Below, one piece after another: positions 33,586 to 42,758 of a stretch of DNA of 64,000 nucleotides. Source of the DNA: CAWCPR01 sp963797475 (lineage in GTDB: Bacteria; Chloroflexota; Anaerolineae; Anaerolineales; UBA4823); assembly GCA_963797475.1 (NCBI GenBank), contig CAWCPR010000001.1:1612001-1676000 (forward strand). The letters run 5' to 3'. A model generated the notes under the pieces. That model searched no databases. It saw only the letters and a program-made list of their open reading frames with translations, and was not told the origin of the DNA. Position 1 is the first letter of the stretch, and every line of letters begins with the position of its first letter. A program made the position numbers and the translations under genes.

Positions 33586-34470
33586 GTGCCAGAATTCATC
33601 AGTGGCCTGATTGCAAATCTGATCTTTATCTTTGAGCGCCTGAATTGGCTGAGTGTGGTTGACCTGTTTCTGGTCACCGCGATCTTTTACAGCATTTTGA
33701 TCCTGTTAAGAGGCACCCAGGCAATGGTGCTTCTGCGGGGGGCGCTTCTCTTGATCGCGCTCTTCGGTCTGTTGACCTCCCTGCGAGTGCTGCCGGCATT
33801 TTCCTGGCTGGTGCGCACAACGCTGCCGGCCTTGCTGCTGGCGATCCCGGTGATTTTCGCCCCCGAGATCCGCCGCGCGCTGGAACGTCTGGGGCGGGCC
33901 GGCGCATTCCTGCCCGCCGAGCAAACCTCCCCAAAGTCTCAAGATACGATCACTGCAATCGTCACCGCAGCCGCGCGCCTCTCAGATCGCCAGCATGGCG
34001 CTTTGATTGTGATGCAGCGCCTGGATGTTTTGGACGAATACGCGGAGAGCGGGGTACCGATGAACGCGGTCGTCACCCCTGAGCTGCTCCTGCAAGTGTT
34101 TTATCCAAACACGCCCTTGCACGATGGCGCGGTTATCGTATCCGGTTCCAGGCTGGTGGCTGCCTCTTGCGTCATGCCGCTCTCGGCCAGCGGCGTCCTG
34201 GTTCGCTCCCCCGAGCGGCAGATGGGGCTGCGCCACCGGGCAGCTCTGGGCATTTCGGAAGTAAGCGATGCAGTCGCTGTGGTCGTATCCGAAGAGACCG
34301 GCTCAATCTCTGTCGTTCACGGTGGACGGATGATCCGCCGCCTGGATGCCGACCGGTTGGAGAACATCCTGCGCGCATTCTATCGCCCGTCTCAAACGCG
34401 GCGTGGATTGTCCCGCTTCCTGGCCCGCCTTTTCCCCAGCCAGACACGTGGCGGGCAGGAGGAGTCTTGA
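33586..34470 (+). CDS. cdaA: Diadenylate cyclase CdaA
   Basis: This 294-residue protein starts with GTG. Three N-terminal membrane helices (residues about 20-92) precede the DAC domain. The catalytic motifs are Asp180-Gly-Ala and Arg216-His-Arg. It makes c-di-AMP from two ATP at the inner membrane. The next gene encodes a YbbR-repeat protein, the known CdaA partner/regulator, starting one base after this stop. The C-terminal 30 residues are basic. Confidence 0.95.
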   Translation: MPEFISGLIANLIFIFERLNWLSVVDLFLVTAIFYSILILLRGTQAMVLLRGALLLIALFGLLTSLRVLPAFSWLVRTTLPALLLAIPVIFAPEIRRALERLGRAGAFLPAEQTSPKSQDTITAIVTAAARLSDRQHGALIVMQRLDVLDEYAESGVPMNAVVTPELLLQVFYPNTPLHDGAVIVSGSRLVAASCVMPLSASGVLVRSPERQMGLRHRAALGISEVSDAVAVVVSEETGSISVVHGGRMIRRLDADRLENILRAFYRPSQTRRGLSRFLARLFPSQTRGGQEES

Positions 34471-34471
34471 C

Positions 34472-35791
34472 ATGTTCTTAGCCTTTCTACGCTGGCTCGG
34501 CCGCAACCTGGGCTCACTGTTTCTCGCCTTAATATTGGCTTTGGTGGTTTGGGTATCGGCCGTCGTAACCTCCGATCCAAACTTACAGCAAATTTACCCA
34601 AGACCCGTGACCCTCGAGCGCATCGGCAAGGACTCGAACTTGCAGATCATAGGAGAAGATGTGCCGACCCAGGTGCGGGTTACAATCGATGCGCCTCAAA
34701 CGATCTGGAATCAACTCACCAATAACCCAAATTCAGTTTCGGCCTGGATTGATCTTACAGGATTGGGTCCAGGGGATCATACAGTGCCCGTCAAGGTGCA
34801 GATAAACGCCAGCCCGGTGCGCTGGCAGGTGGAGCCCCAGAACGTTGAACTGAGTCTCGAGCCGTTGATCAGCAAGAAATTCCCCGTTCAAACGACGGTC
34901 AACGGCGAAGCCCCCCTGGGATACACGAAAGGCACGCTGCTGCGCAGCCCTGCTGAAGTGACCGTGTCCGGGCCAGAATCGGTGGTCTCCCAGGTGGCCG
35001 AAGTAGAAGCTACGATCGATATCACCGGGGCCAGAGAAACGAAAAAGCTGACCGTTACGGTCGAAGCCCGAGATAGCAATGGCGATCCGGTATCTGGAGT
35101 GACGCTCACCCCGAAAGTCGTCACGATCACGCAGCCCATCAGCCTGGAAGGCGGTTATAAGAACGTGGTCGTCAGAGTGGAAACCACTGGCAAACTGGCG
35201 AACGGCTACCGCCTGACCAACATCTCCGTTTCGCCGCCGAATGTGACCGTATTTTCCTCAAATCCGCAGTTGGTCAACGAGCTCCCCGGTTATGTGGAGA
35301 CCACACCGGTAGATCTCACCGGGTTGAGCGATGACATCGAAGTACGGGTCGCCTTGAACCTGCCGGCTGACATCACCCTGGTAGGTGTGCAGAGCGTTCT
35401 CGTTCAGGTGAGCGTCGCAGCGATTGAAACCAGCCTGACCATTACCATACCGGTCGAGATCCTCGGTTTGCCCCCGAACCTGGAAGCAAGTATTTCGCCC
35501 TCTACCATCGACGTGATCGTCGCCGGACCGCTGCCTGTTCTGGACACGCTGACGACAGCCAGTTTTCGAGCCGTGATCGACCTGACCGGATTGGACCTAG
35601 GATCTTACCAGTTGGCGCCTACAGTTGACCTGGTCCCCGATCAGGTTCAGGTACAGACCATCCTCCCAGATTCTGTCGAGGTGACGATCGCGGCCGCGCC
35701 AACTCCTACGCCCACGGCAGCCGAGACGCCTTCTGCCACAACTTCCCCGGCAGGAACCGGCATTCCTGCGACCGAGACCCCAACACCTTAA
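34472..35791 (+). CDS. YbbR-domain protein (CdaR-like)
   Basis: The protein has 439 residues from ATG 34472 (GGAGGAG nine bases upstream); an earlier in-frame start inside cdaA is rejected. One N-terminal anchor (about 10-32) precedes several YbbR repeats, recognised by recurring PVTLERIGKDSNLQIIGEDVP-type starts and IDLTGLGPGDHTVPVKV-type turns (about residues 95, 185, 280, 370). A Pro/Thr tail follows. CdaR of Firmicutes modulates CdaA; the tight coupling here implies the same role at the outer face. Confidence 0.9.
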   Translation: MFLAFLRWLGRNLGSLFLALILALVVWVSAVVTSDPNLQQIYPRPVTLERIGKDSNLQIIGEDVPTQVRVTIDAPQTIWNQLTNNPNSVSAWIDLTGLGPGDHTVPVKVQINASPVRWQVEPQNVELSLEPLISKKFPVQTTVNGEAPLGYTKGTLLRSPAEVTVSGPESVVSQVAEVEATIDITGARETKKLTVTVEARDSNGDPVSGVTLTPKVVTITQPISLEGGYKNVVVRVETTGKLANGYRLTNISVSPPNVTVFSSNPQLVNELPGYVETTPVDLTGLSDDIEVRVALNLPADITLVGVQSVLVQVSVAAIETSLTITIPVEILGLPPNLEASISPSTIDVIVAGPLPVLDTLTTASFRAVIDLTGLDLGSYQLAPTVDLVPDQVQVQTILPDSVEVTIAAAPTPTPTAAETPSATTSPAGTGIPATETPTP

Positions 35792-35801
35792 AGAGTCTCT
35801 C

Positions 35802-37175
35802 ATGCCCAAGCCTGTAGTGGCCCTGGTGGGCCGTCCAAACGTAGGAAAAAGTACGCTTTTCAACCGCCTGGCGGAGGAACGCCTGGCGGTCGTGGACGAT
35901 ATCCCCGGCACCACGCGCGACCGCCTGGTAGCTGAGGCCGAATGGGCCGGGCAGATCTTCGATATCGTAGATACTGGTGGAATCGATCCCACAAAAACTG
36001 GGACCGAGCCAGGTAAACAACCGCTTTCGACCGGGTCAGCGGACTATATCGATGAAATTCGCCTCCAGGCCGAGATCGCAATCCGGGAGGCGGATGCGGT
36101 GTTGTTCATTACCGAAGCGGAGAGTGGGGTTACACCGGCCGATCGCGAAGTGGCTCAAATTTTGCGCCGCTACCAGCAAGAGCGAAACGGCAAACGCTAC
36201 CCGCCCGTTCTGCTGGTCGTTAATAAGGCGGACAGCGAAGCACGCCGCTTGCAAGCTTTTCAATTCTATGAATTGGGAATGGGCGATCCGCATGCGATTT
36301 CCGCCATCCACGGGACGGGCACCGGGGACCTGCTGGATGCCCTGGTTGCTAACTTCGAATTAACCGCTGAGGAAGAAGAAGACGAGTCGGTCAAAGTCGC
36401 CATCGTTGGCAAGCCAAACGTGGGTAAGTCCAGCCTGCTCAACAAAATCCTGGGGGAAGAGCGCACCATTGTCAGCCCAATTGCGGGCACTACCCGGGAT
36501 GCCATCGATACTCACATGGTCTATGGGGAGATTCAAGTCACCCTGATCGACACCGCCGGAATTCGCAGGCGTGGAAAAATCGAGCCGGGAGTCGAGAAAT
36601 TTAGCGTGATGCGCTCTTTGCGCGCCATTGAGCGGGCCGACGTCGCCTTACTGGTTGTGGATGCCACCAGCGGCCTGACCGCTCAAGATGCCCACATCGC
36701 CGGTTTCATCCTGGATTCCTGGAAAAGCGCGGTGGTTATCGTCAACAAATGGGATGCCATTTCAAAAGACAGCTATACCATGGAAGCGTTCACCAGCCAA
36801 ATCAGGCAGGAACTGAACTTCATGGATTATGTCCCGGTGCTGTTCATCTCCGCTAAAACAGGCCAGCGTGTGGACCAGGTTTTGCCGATGGCTTTATCCG
36901 TACAAGAGGAGCGCCTGGTGCGCCTGTCTACCTCTCAACTCAACCAAATCATCCAGAAAGCCCAGGACAAACACCCCGCCCCTTCTCAAAGCGGCCGCCA
37001 GCTCAGGATTTATTACGGCACCCAGGTGCGCAGCGACCCGCCCACTTTCTTGCTCTACGTCAACGATCCAAAGCTGGCGCATTTCAGTTACAAGCGCTAT
37101 CTCGAAAACCGCTTGCGTGAAGTGTACCCTTTCCGGGGCACACCTATCCGAATTGTTATGCGTCCCAGGCGCTGA
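35802..37175 (+). CDS. der: Ribosome biogenesis GTPase Der (EngA)
   Basis: This 457-residue protein has the tandem GTPase layout. G1 motifs are GRPNVGKST (residues 8-16) and GKPNVGKSS (about 204-212). The G3 motifs DTGG and DTAG and the NKAD/NKWD recognition motifs are in place. The C-terminal KH-like domain ends FRGTPIRIVMRPR. It acts in 50S subunit assembly. Ten bases after the YbbR gene. An insertion of about 20 residues (PTKTGTEPGKQPLSTGSADYI) follows the first G3. Confidence 0.96.
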   Translation: MPKPVVALVGRPNVGKSTLFNRLAEERLAVVDDIPGTTRDRLVAEAEWAGQIFDIVDTGGIDPTKTGTEPGKQPLSTGSADYIDEIRLQAEIAIREADAVLFITEAESGVTPADREVAQILRRYQQERNGKRYPPVLLVVNKADSEARRLQAFQFYELGMGDPHAISAIHGTGTGDLLDALVANFELTAEEEEDESVKVAIVGKPNVGKSSLLNKILGEERTIVSPIAGTTRDAIDTHMVYGEIQVTLIDTAGIRRRGKIEPGVEKFSVMRSLRAIERADVALLVVDATSGLTAQDAHIAGFILDSWKSAVVIVNKWDAISKDSYTMEAFTSQIRQELNFMDYVPVLFISAKTGQRVDQVLPMALSVQEERLVRLSTSQLNQIIQKAQDKHPAPSQSGRQLRIYYGTQVRSDPPTFLLYVNDPKLAHFSYKRYLENRLREVYPFRGTPIRIVMRPRR

Positions 37176-37202
37176 AATAAGCGCATTCTAATTTTCCCGC
37201 CC

Positions 37203-37231
37203 TTGCTGCTCCTACCTTACAGTTATATAAT
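37203..37231 (+). promoter_or_regulatory. lepB promoter
   Basis: TTGCTG (37203-37208), 17-bp spacer, TATAAT (37226-37231), about 80 bases before the chosen ATG. Confidence 0.65.
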
Positions 37232-37312
37232 CTTTTTCGTATCTTTTCAGGAAATGGGTGGAGGGATCCCAGCGTGTGGAAAGATCCTACTACCATGAGG
37301 AGATATGTTTTT

Positions 37313-37930
37313 ATGAATCAGTTGGAGGAACCATTGGAAAGCTACCGTACTGATATCGTTCCCGAACCTGTACAGCCCGAAGAAGAACACCGTTCGGGGT
37401 TTTTGCGTTTCATCCTGGACGTCCTGGAAACGTTAATCCTATCGGTATTACTGTTTGCCGGCATTAACGCAATCTCAGCCCGCATCCGGGTGGATGGCTA
37501 CAGCATGGAACCCACGCTGCACACCGGCGAATTTGTGATTGTGAACAAACTGGCTTATAAACTGGGCCAGCCTTCCATCAGCGATGTGATCGTTTTTCAT
37601 TACCCGCGCGACCCGGAACAAGAATACATAAAGCGCGTCATCGGCCTGCCCGGAGATGTGGTTCAGGTGAATAACGGCCAGGTATACGTGAATGGCGAGG
37701 CGATCAATGAGCCTTATATCGCCGCCCGGCCGGCCTACCAGAATGAATGGACGGTGCCCGCCAATTCGCTTTTTGTTTTAGGCGACAACCGCAACAATTC
37801 TTCTGACTCGCACAATTGGGGCCCGGTGCCGATGACTTATGTTGTCGGGAAAGCTGTTTTCGTCTATTGGCCTCCGGAACAATGGGGGGTCATCGAACAT
37901 GTATCCACCGCCAACGCTGCCCAGAAATAA
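37313..37930 (+). CDS. lepB: Signal peptidase I
   Basis: The protein has 205 residues. I chose ATG 37313 because AGGAG lies nine bases upstream; GTG 37274 and ATG 37295 are in frame. One helix (about 31-55), then the catalytic Ser64 in GYSMEPTL and Lys107 in EYIKRVIGLPGD, and box E LGDNRNNSSDSHNWGPV. It removes signal peptides from exported proteins at the outer face of the membrane. Confidence 0.93.
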   Translation: MNQLEEPLESYRTDIVPEPVQPEEEHRSGFLRFILDVLETLILSVLLFAGINAISARIRVDGYSMEPTLHTGEFVIVNKLAYKLGQPSISDVIVFHYPRDPEQEYIKRVIGLPGDVVQVNNGQVYVNGEAINEPYIAARPAYQNEWTVPANSLFVLGDNRNNSSDSHNWGPVPMTYVVGKAVFVYWPPEQWGVIEHVSTANAAQK

Positions 37931-37933
37931 GCC

Positions 37934-37962
37934 TTGCAGGTAAACACCATCGCTGATATACT
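37934..37962 (+). promoter_or_regulatory. Promoter upstream of the YgiT-type gene
   Basis: TTGCAG (37934-37939), 17-bp spacer, TATACT (37957-37962) with TG-A extended -10 and a CTGT-CA-ACAG repeat just after. Confidence 0.6.
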
Positions 37963-38033
37963 GTCAACAGTTTGGAAAGCCGCTTAAATTGACATCAACC
38001 ATTAAGAAAAATTGCATGAGAGAGTTTCCTTCA

Positions 38034-38330
38034 ATGCACGACAATCTGAGTGAAGAGTCACTTTCTTACATCAAACTCTGCCCCGAATGTCAAACCGGCG
38101 CACTCCATCTCCAGTATTTGACTTATTTCACCTGGCTGAATGAAGAATTGGTTACCGTGCCAAACTTTCCGGCATGGGTGTGTGATGTGTGTGGTCGCCG
38201 CGAGTACGACTCGCGAGCGGTCACCTGGCTAAACACTTTATTAAATCCGGAAGCGGGGCGGCGAGTTTCTTCAAAAAAGGACAGGCGCGGCTACGACAGG
38301 AGCGATCATTCGCGGCCCTCGCGAGCATAA
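38034..38330 (+). CDS. YgiT-type zinc finger protein
   Basis: The protein has 98 residues from ATG 38034 (ATG 38016 and 37989 are also in frame). LCPECQTGALHLQYLTYF and VPNFPAWVCDVCGRREYD form the two CxxC pairs of the YgiT/MqsA N-terminal zinc domain, with the typical VTVPN-PAWVCDVCG core. The MqsA helix-turn-helix part is absent; the C-terminus is short and basic. No toxin partner is adjacent. It may be a regulator or orphan of a toxin-antitoxin pair. Confidence 0.8.
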   Translation: MHDNLSEESLSYIKLCPECQTGALHLQYLTYFTWLNEELVTVPNFPAWVCDVCGRREYDSRAVTWLNTLLNPEAGRRVSSKKDRRGYDRSDHSRPSRA

Positions 38331-38356
38331 AAGAACGCAATTCCATTAAGTGAATA

Positions 38357-38388
38357 AAAAACGGCGCGAGCATCTTCGCGCCGTTTTT
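38357..38388. terminator. Bidirectional terminator between convergent genes
   Basis: AAAAACGGCGCGA and TCGCGCCGTTTTT form a 13-bp stem with a short loop; A-run on one side and T-run on the other, so it can terminate both the YgiT-type gene (+) and the NUDIX gene (-). Confidence 0.85.
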
Positions 38389-38415
38389 ATTTTCCGCCTG
38401 TTCTGAGGCATAAAT

Positions 38416-38955
38416 TTAAGTCTTCGACGCTCCCATCAGATGAGGTCGCGCCAGCATAAGCGCTGCCAGGGACTTGGCATCGTGAATTTGGCCGCTCTCG
38501 GCCATCTGGATGGCTTTATCCGCCGAGACCTTCACAATGCTGATCACTTCACCCTCATCCGGTTTTAAGGGAGAATAGCTTAACTCCGTAGCCATGAAGA
38601 CATACATATTTTCGGTCGTATAGCCTGGGGCCAGGAAAAACGACCCCAGCGCCTGCAGTTGGCCCGCGGCCATACCGATTTCTTCGCGAATTTCACGGCC
38701 GGCAGTGAAATCCGGAACTTCTCCCGCTTCCATTACCCCGGCTGGCAGTTCCAAAAGCTCTTGCCCGGTCGCATGCCGGTATTGGCGGATAAACCAGATA
38801 TCCCCGTTCTCATCTACCGGGATCAATATGACCGATTCGCGGTGTACCACGATATCGAGAGCTTCCCGATAACCATTCGAAAAGAGCAGGTGATCTTTGC
38901 GGACGTCGAAAGCTTTACCGCGATATACGATCTTCGATCCAATGATTTCAACCAT
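38416..38955 (-). CDS. NUDIX hydrolase, ADP-ribose pyrophosphatase-like
   Basis: The protein has 179 residues. The Nudix box is complete: GVMEAGEVPDFTAGREIREEIGM (Gx5Ex7REUXEEXGU). The preceding WFIRQYRHATGQELLELPAG and following FFLAPGYTTENMYVF are typical of NudF/ADP-ribose pyrophosphatases. It hydrolyses ADP-ribose or a related nucleotide sugar in the cytoplasm. A hairpin lies 26 bases upstream of its start. Confidence 0.9.
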   Translation of the reverse strand: MVEIIGSKIVYRGKAFDVRKDHLLFSNGYREALDIVVHRESVILIPVDENGDIWFIRQYRHATGQELLELPAGVMEAGEVPDFTAGREIREEIGMAAGQLQALGSFFLAPGYTTENMYVFMATELSYSPLKPDEGEVISIVKVSADKAIQMAESGQIHDAKSLAALMLARPHLMGASKT

Positions 38956-38980
38956 TTTTGTCTTCCTGCCGTATTAATAC

Positions 38981-39013
38981 AGGAGTAGCCCTGGCAAATG
39001 CCTGGCTACTCCT
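38981..39013. terminator. Hairpin between the LysM and NUDIX genes
   Basis: AGGAGTAGCC (38981-38990) and GGCTACTCCT (39004-39013) pair perfectly around 13 bases that themselves contain GGCA-AA-TGCC. A GTATTAATAC palindrome (38971-38980) follows on the minus strand. It could end the LysM transcript or regulate the NUDIX leader. Confidence 0.5.
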
Positions 39014-39133
39014 TAATCTTTTACTCGAGAGGGGAGCGCCGGGTCTTCGGCCAGCGTTCCTCGTCGTGTGCAGAGATTGCAACGAAGCGAGAGATGGCTC
39101 CGCCAATCTCCCGTCTCTCAAAGCGCCCTAGGC

Positions 39134-39832
39134 TTATGGGATCTGCAGCGTTTGTCCTGATGTCAGGCTGTAAGGCGACTTCAGACCGTTCGCAGTGGCA
39201 ATTGCGTCTGGGGATACATCGCCATAAAGACAGGCGATCGAATTGAGCGTATCTCCTGAACCAGCCGTATAGGTATCCGGATGTGAGCGCAAGGCCCGAT
39301 TTCCATCGAAGGGATTCCCGGTTTGCGGGATGTGCAGGACGTAACCGGTGGGCGGTTTAGAACTCATATTCAAGCCGCTCGCATTCAGGAGCTCGCCAAC
39401 GTTGACGTTGAATCTACGAGCGATACAGAATGGGAATTCCCCTTTTTGCAAGGTATATGTCTTCGGAATACCGGCTGTCGCTGCGGGCACCGGGATCGCG
39501 GTAGCGGCAGGCGCTTTCGTCGCGGTTGGGGCGGCTGCAGTCTCACCTTCTGCCGGTTGGGGGGTCGCCGTAGGCAGAACGCCTTCCACCGTTGGCACAG
39601 CCGTGGTCTCCTGAGGGCCGGTTTGCCCTTGCCTGGCCAATTCGGTTTGAGTTGCCAGAAGCCAAATCTGCTCCATCACGTCACTCGTGCCGGAAGGCGT
39701 CTCAGCGCCAACAGAGACTTCAGAGGTATCGGTAGGCACGCCCGAAGGCGCTAAAGATCGCTCACAAGCCGTCAATCCTACCATGAGCAGCAAAATTAAA
39801 CTGAAGAAAATGAGGAATCGCTTTATACTCAT
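39134..39832 (-). CDS. LysM-domain lipoprotein
   Basis: The protein has 232 residues. Signal peptide with lipobox LTAC (Cys23), Pro/Thr/Ala linker to about 120, then two LysM modules: YTLQKGEFPFCIARRFNVN and YTAGSGDTLNSIACLYG, each with a YxxxxG(D/E) start. Such proteins bind peptidoglycan or chitin-like glycans at the cell surface; no hydrolase domain. Each LysM holds a Cys (FCIARRF, IACLYG), which might pair. Confidence 0.87.
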   Translation of the reverse strand: MSIKRFLIFFSLILLLMVGLTACERSLAPSGVPTDTSEVSVGAETPSGTSDVMEQIWLLATQTELARQGQTGPQETTAVPTVEGVLPTATPQPAEGETAAAPTATKAPAATAIPVPAATAGIPKTYTLQKGEFPFCIARRFNVNVGELLNASGLNMSSKPPTGYVLHIPQTGNPFDGNRALRSHPDTYTAGSGDTLNSIACLYGDVSPDAIATANGLKSPYSLTSGQTLQIP

Positions 39833-39933
39833 GAATATCTCCTTAAGGAAGAAGCTGCTTGCAAGGCGCGCCCGGCCTTCGCAACGTGCTATGCACGGCC
39901 AGTTTACCTATTGCCCGCTTTTTATTTGCAATG

Positions 39934-39962
39934 ATACTAGCACAATCCTGGCAAAGCGTCAA
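39934..39962 (-). promoter_or_regulatory. Promoter of the LysM lipoprotein gene
   Basis: On the minus strand TTGACG (39962-39957), 17-bp spacer, TAGTAT (39939-39934), about 100 bases before the start. Confidence 0.6.
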
Positions 39963-39971
39963 GCGCTTTGC
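39951..39971. promoter_or_regulatory. Operator-like palindrome over the -35 box
   Basis: GCAAAGCG-TCAAG-CGCTTTGC, an 8-bp perfect inverted repeat with a 5-base centre, covers the -35 box of the LysM promoter. The placement suits a repressor site. Confidence 0.5.
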
Positions 39972-40036
39972 ACAAATGATTGCAAGTTTGTTTACAAATA
40001 ACATCTTGCATTTTTGAAAGGCTACAGACGAATTCC

Positions 40037-40045
40037 TGATAAAAT
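40037..40045 (+). promoter_or_regulatory. Tentative fabF promoter (extended -10)
   Basis: TG-A-TAAAAT with a loose TTGAAA 20 bases upstream. It would give a 5' leader of about 155 bases to ATG 40207. Apart from this and the LysM promoter, the gap 39833-40206 holds no gene I can support. Confidence 0.35.
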
Positions 40046-40206
40046 CCCTTGCACGCCTCCTTTTCCAGAAAGTGGTGTTATAACTGCCAGAGTCTTTCTG
40101 AGGTGGTAAAGCCGAGAGGTTCCTGATCTTTTAGATTTTCAAATCCATCGGGGCCAGCTATCGGATGCGCGTAGAGCCTTGGGCCCGATCGTATGGAGGT
40201 TTTTTT

Positions 40207-41457
40207 ATGCAAAAACGGATCGTCATTACGGGTATGGGCTGCTTCACCCCGGTTGGCAACGATGTGGAAACCGCCTGGCAAAACATTATCGCCGGAAAAT
40301 CTGGTGTAGGCCAAATCACGCATTACGACGCTACCGAATTTAAAACCAAATTTGCCGCCGAGGTAAAAGGTTTTGACGGCGCCAACTTATTCGGCAGCCG
40401 GGAAGCCCGCCGGATGGATCGATTTACCCAATTAGCCGTAGCAGCGTCCATGCAAGCAGTGGAAAATGCTAAACTTGAGATCAACGATCAAAGCCGGGAC
40501 CGTATCGGCGTTATCATTGGGTCTGGGATTGGAGGTTTGGAGACCCTTTTTGAGCAGATGCGGGTTTTCATCGAACGCGGCCCGTCCCGGGTCAGCCCGT
40601 TCCTTGTCCCGATGATGCTGCCCGATTCCGCGGCCGGGATGGTCGCCATCACCCTGGGAGTACGCGGCCCAAATATGGCTGTAGTGACCGCCTGTGCGAC
40701 CGGCACAAACGCTGTCGGAGAAGCGAGCGAAATGATCCGCCGCGGGCACGCGGATATCGTCCTGGCAGGCGGAAGTGAAGCCGCAGTCATCCCGATCGCT
40801 ATGGCTGGCCTGAGCGTGATGACCGCCCTTTCCTCCCGCAATGAAGATCCGCAAGGCGCCTCGCGCCCTTTCGATCTGAATCGGGATGGCTTCGTGATGG
40901 GAGAAGGCTCCGCCGTTTTGGTCCTGGAATCGCTCGAGCATGCCCGGGCGCGCCGCGCCAATATTCTGGCAGAGGTCAGCGGCTACGGCTTCACGAACGA
41001 CGCTTACCATATCTCGGCGCCTTCCGAAAATGGGCTCGGGGCTGCCTTATGTATGCGCATGGCCCTGGACAGCGCAAAGTTGGATGTCACAGATATCGAT
41101 TATATAAACGCCCACGGCACGAGCACCTACCTCAACGACAAGAGTGAAACCGCGGCGATCAAGACGGCCTTTGGCGAGCAAGCGTATAATATCCCGATCT
41201 CTTCGACAAAATCTATGACCGGTCACCTGCTTGGCGCCTCGGGAGCGATGGAAGCCGTATTTTGCGTAAAGACTTTGCAAGATTCTGTTCTACCACCCAC
41301 GATCAATTACGAAACCCCAGACCCCGAATGTGACCTCGATTACGTGCCCAACCAGGCGCGAAAAGCGAAAGTCAACCATGTCATGTCCAACTCATTTGGA
41401 TTTGGCGGGCATAACGCCACCATTATCTTGAGCCGTCCCGTGCAGGAGGCAGTATGA
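40207..41457 (+). CDS. fabF: 3-oxoacyl-ACP synthase II
   Basis: The protein has 416 residues from ATG 40207 with GGAGG seven bases upstream. Condensing-enzyme triad: Cys163 in TACATGTNAVGEA, His in YINAHGTSTYLND, His in KSMTGHLLGASGAM. The C-terminus HVMSNSFGFGGHNATIIL is canonical. It elongates acyl-ACP with malonyl-ACP in fatty acid synthesis. It overlaps fabH by 4 bp (ATGA). Such a fabF-fabH pair without fabD/fabG/acpP is a partial fatty-acid cluster. Confidence 0.95.
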   Translation: MQKRIVITGMGCFTPVGNDVETAWQNIIAGKSGVGQITHYDATEFKTKFAAEVKGFDGANLFGSREARRMDRFTQLAVAASMQAVENAKLEINDQSRDRIGVIIGSGIGGLETLFEQMRVFIERGPSRVSPFLVPMMLPDSAAGMVAITLGVRGPNMAVVTACATGTNAVGEASEMIRRGHADIVLAGGSEAAVIPIAMAGLSVMTALSSRNEDPQGASRPFDLNRDGFVMGEGSAVLVLESLEHARARRANILAEVSGYGFTNDAYHISAPSENGLGAALCMRMALDSAKLDVTDIDYINAHGTSTYLNDKSETAAIKTAFGEQAYNIPISSTKSMTGHLLGASGAMEAVFCVKTLQDSVLPPTINYETPDPECDLDYVPNQARKAKVNHVMSNSFGFGGHNATIILSRPVQEAV

Positions 41458-42569
41458 GTCCCTTCGCCCATATCACCGGCTGGGGGATGGCAGTTCCAGA
41501 GCGAGTTTTAACGAACGCCGATCTTGAGAAAATGGTTGAAACCAGCGATGAGTGGATTCGCACCCGCACAGGGATCCGTGAGCGGCACATCGCCGATGAT
41601 GAGCAAACGACCGCCTCACTGGCAACGGAAGCCGCCTTGCGGGCCCTGGATGTAGCGAACCTGAAACCTGCCGACATCGACCTGATCATCGTATCCACCT
41701 CTTCGCCAGAGCATACCTTTCCGGCAACAGCCTGCCTCGTCCAGGACCGCCTGGGAGCGGTTAAGGCGGGCGCATTCGACTTACTGGCGGCGTGCACCGG
41801 TTTTATTTACGCCCTGCAAATAGCCACGCAGACGATCCGTTCTGGGGCCGCAAAAAACGTCCTGGTAATCGGCGCCGAAACCCTTTCCCGGCTGGTCGAT
41901 TGGAAGGACCGCGGCACCTGCATTCTTTTTGGGGATGGCGCCGGAGCCTTTGTATTACAGGCGGGCAACGAGTCTGGCGGTTTACTTTCTGCAATCCTGC
42001 GCTCGGACGGCTCGGGCGGCGACCTGCTATCGCTTCCCGCGGGCGGCAGCCGTATGCCAGCGACTGCGGAGACCGTTAAAGACGGTATGCATTACATCAA
42101 GATGAATGGGCCGGAGGTGTTTCGCTTTGCTACACGGGTGATGGCGCAGGCCACTCAAGAGGCTGTAAAAAAGGCTCATTTTACAATGGATGACATTAAC
42201 CTGGTGATCCCACACCAGGCAAACAAGCGCATCATCGATGCTGCGGTTCGCGGCCTGCAAATCCCGCCCGAGCGCTGTTACATCAATGTGGATCGCTACG
42301 GAAACACCTCAACTGCTTCAATCCCTATTGCCACCTGCGAAGCGATCCAGGAGGGCCGCCTCAACCCCGGCGATAAGATCGTGTTTGTCGGTTTTGGAGC
42401 CGGCCTTACCTGGGGCGCGGCGGTTGTTCAATGGAGCGGGCCATTTTCTACTCGCCGGATGGTCTACCCGGCTCGCTATCGCCTTTACGCACGCCTGCGT
42501 TCTGTATTGCTGCGCCTGCTGCGCCGTGTCGACGGCATGATTTGGGGCCGCATCGACAAGAATCTCTAA
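41454..42569 (+). CDS. fabH: 3-oxoacyl-ACP synthase III with C-terminal extension
   Basis: The protein has 371 residues. Catalytic Cys114 in LLAACTGFIYAL, His in VIPHQANKRIIDAA, Asn in RYGNTSTASIPIA, and SDEWIRTRTGIRERHIA near the N-terminus are all FabH motifs. It starts fatty acid synthesis from acetyl-CoA and malonyl-ACP. FabH normally ends near residue 325 at GFGAGLTWGAAVVQW; here about 45 more residues follow, rich in Arg, Leu and aromatic residues (RLYARLRSVLLRLLRR), probably an amphipathic helix. Confidence 0.93.
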   Translation: MSPFAHITGWGMAVPERVLTNADLEKMVETSDEWIRTRTGIRERHIADDEQTTASLATEAALRALDVANLKPADIDLIIVSTSSPEHTFPATACLVQDRLGAVKAGAFDLLAACTGFIYALQIATQTIRSGAAKNVLVIGAETLSRLVDWKDRGTCILFGDGAGAFVLQAGNESGGLLSAILRSDGSGGDLLSLPAGGSRMPATAETVKDGMHYIKMNGPEVFRFATRVMAQATQEAVKKAHFTMDDINLVIPHQANKRIIDAAVRGLQIPPERCYINVDRYGNTSTASIPIATCEAIQEGRLNPGDKIVFVGFGAGLTWGAAVVQWSGPFSTRRMVYPARYRLYARLRSVLLRLLRRVDGMIWGRIDKNL

Positions 42570-42758
42570 CCAAACCTGTGACCAAACCGCGCTACCCGGC
42601 GGGTCCATTCCAGCCCTGGCAATGGACCCCGGCTTGCTGCGTTCCCCGTTGCCGGTTCAGGCATTTTAGCATCCCAATATCACTTTAAACCAAGAGGCGG
42701 GTATTCCCCTTGCGTCTTTTGCCCGCCTGGTACGGGAATAGGCGGTCAAATGGCAATT

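Noticed and set aside
38956..39133. Possible structured RNA between LysM and NUDIX genes
   Set aside because: Only one clear hairpin; the rest shows no consistent secondary structure or tRNA-like features.
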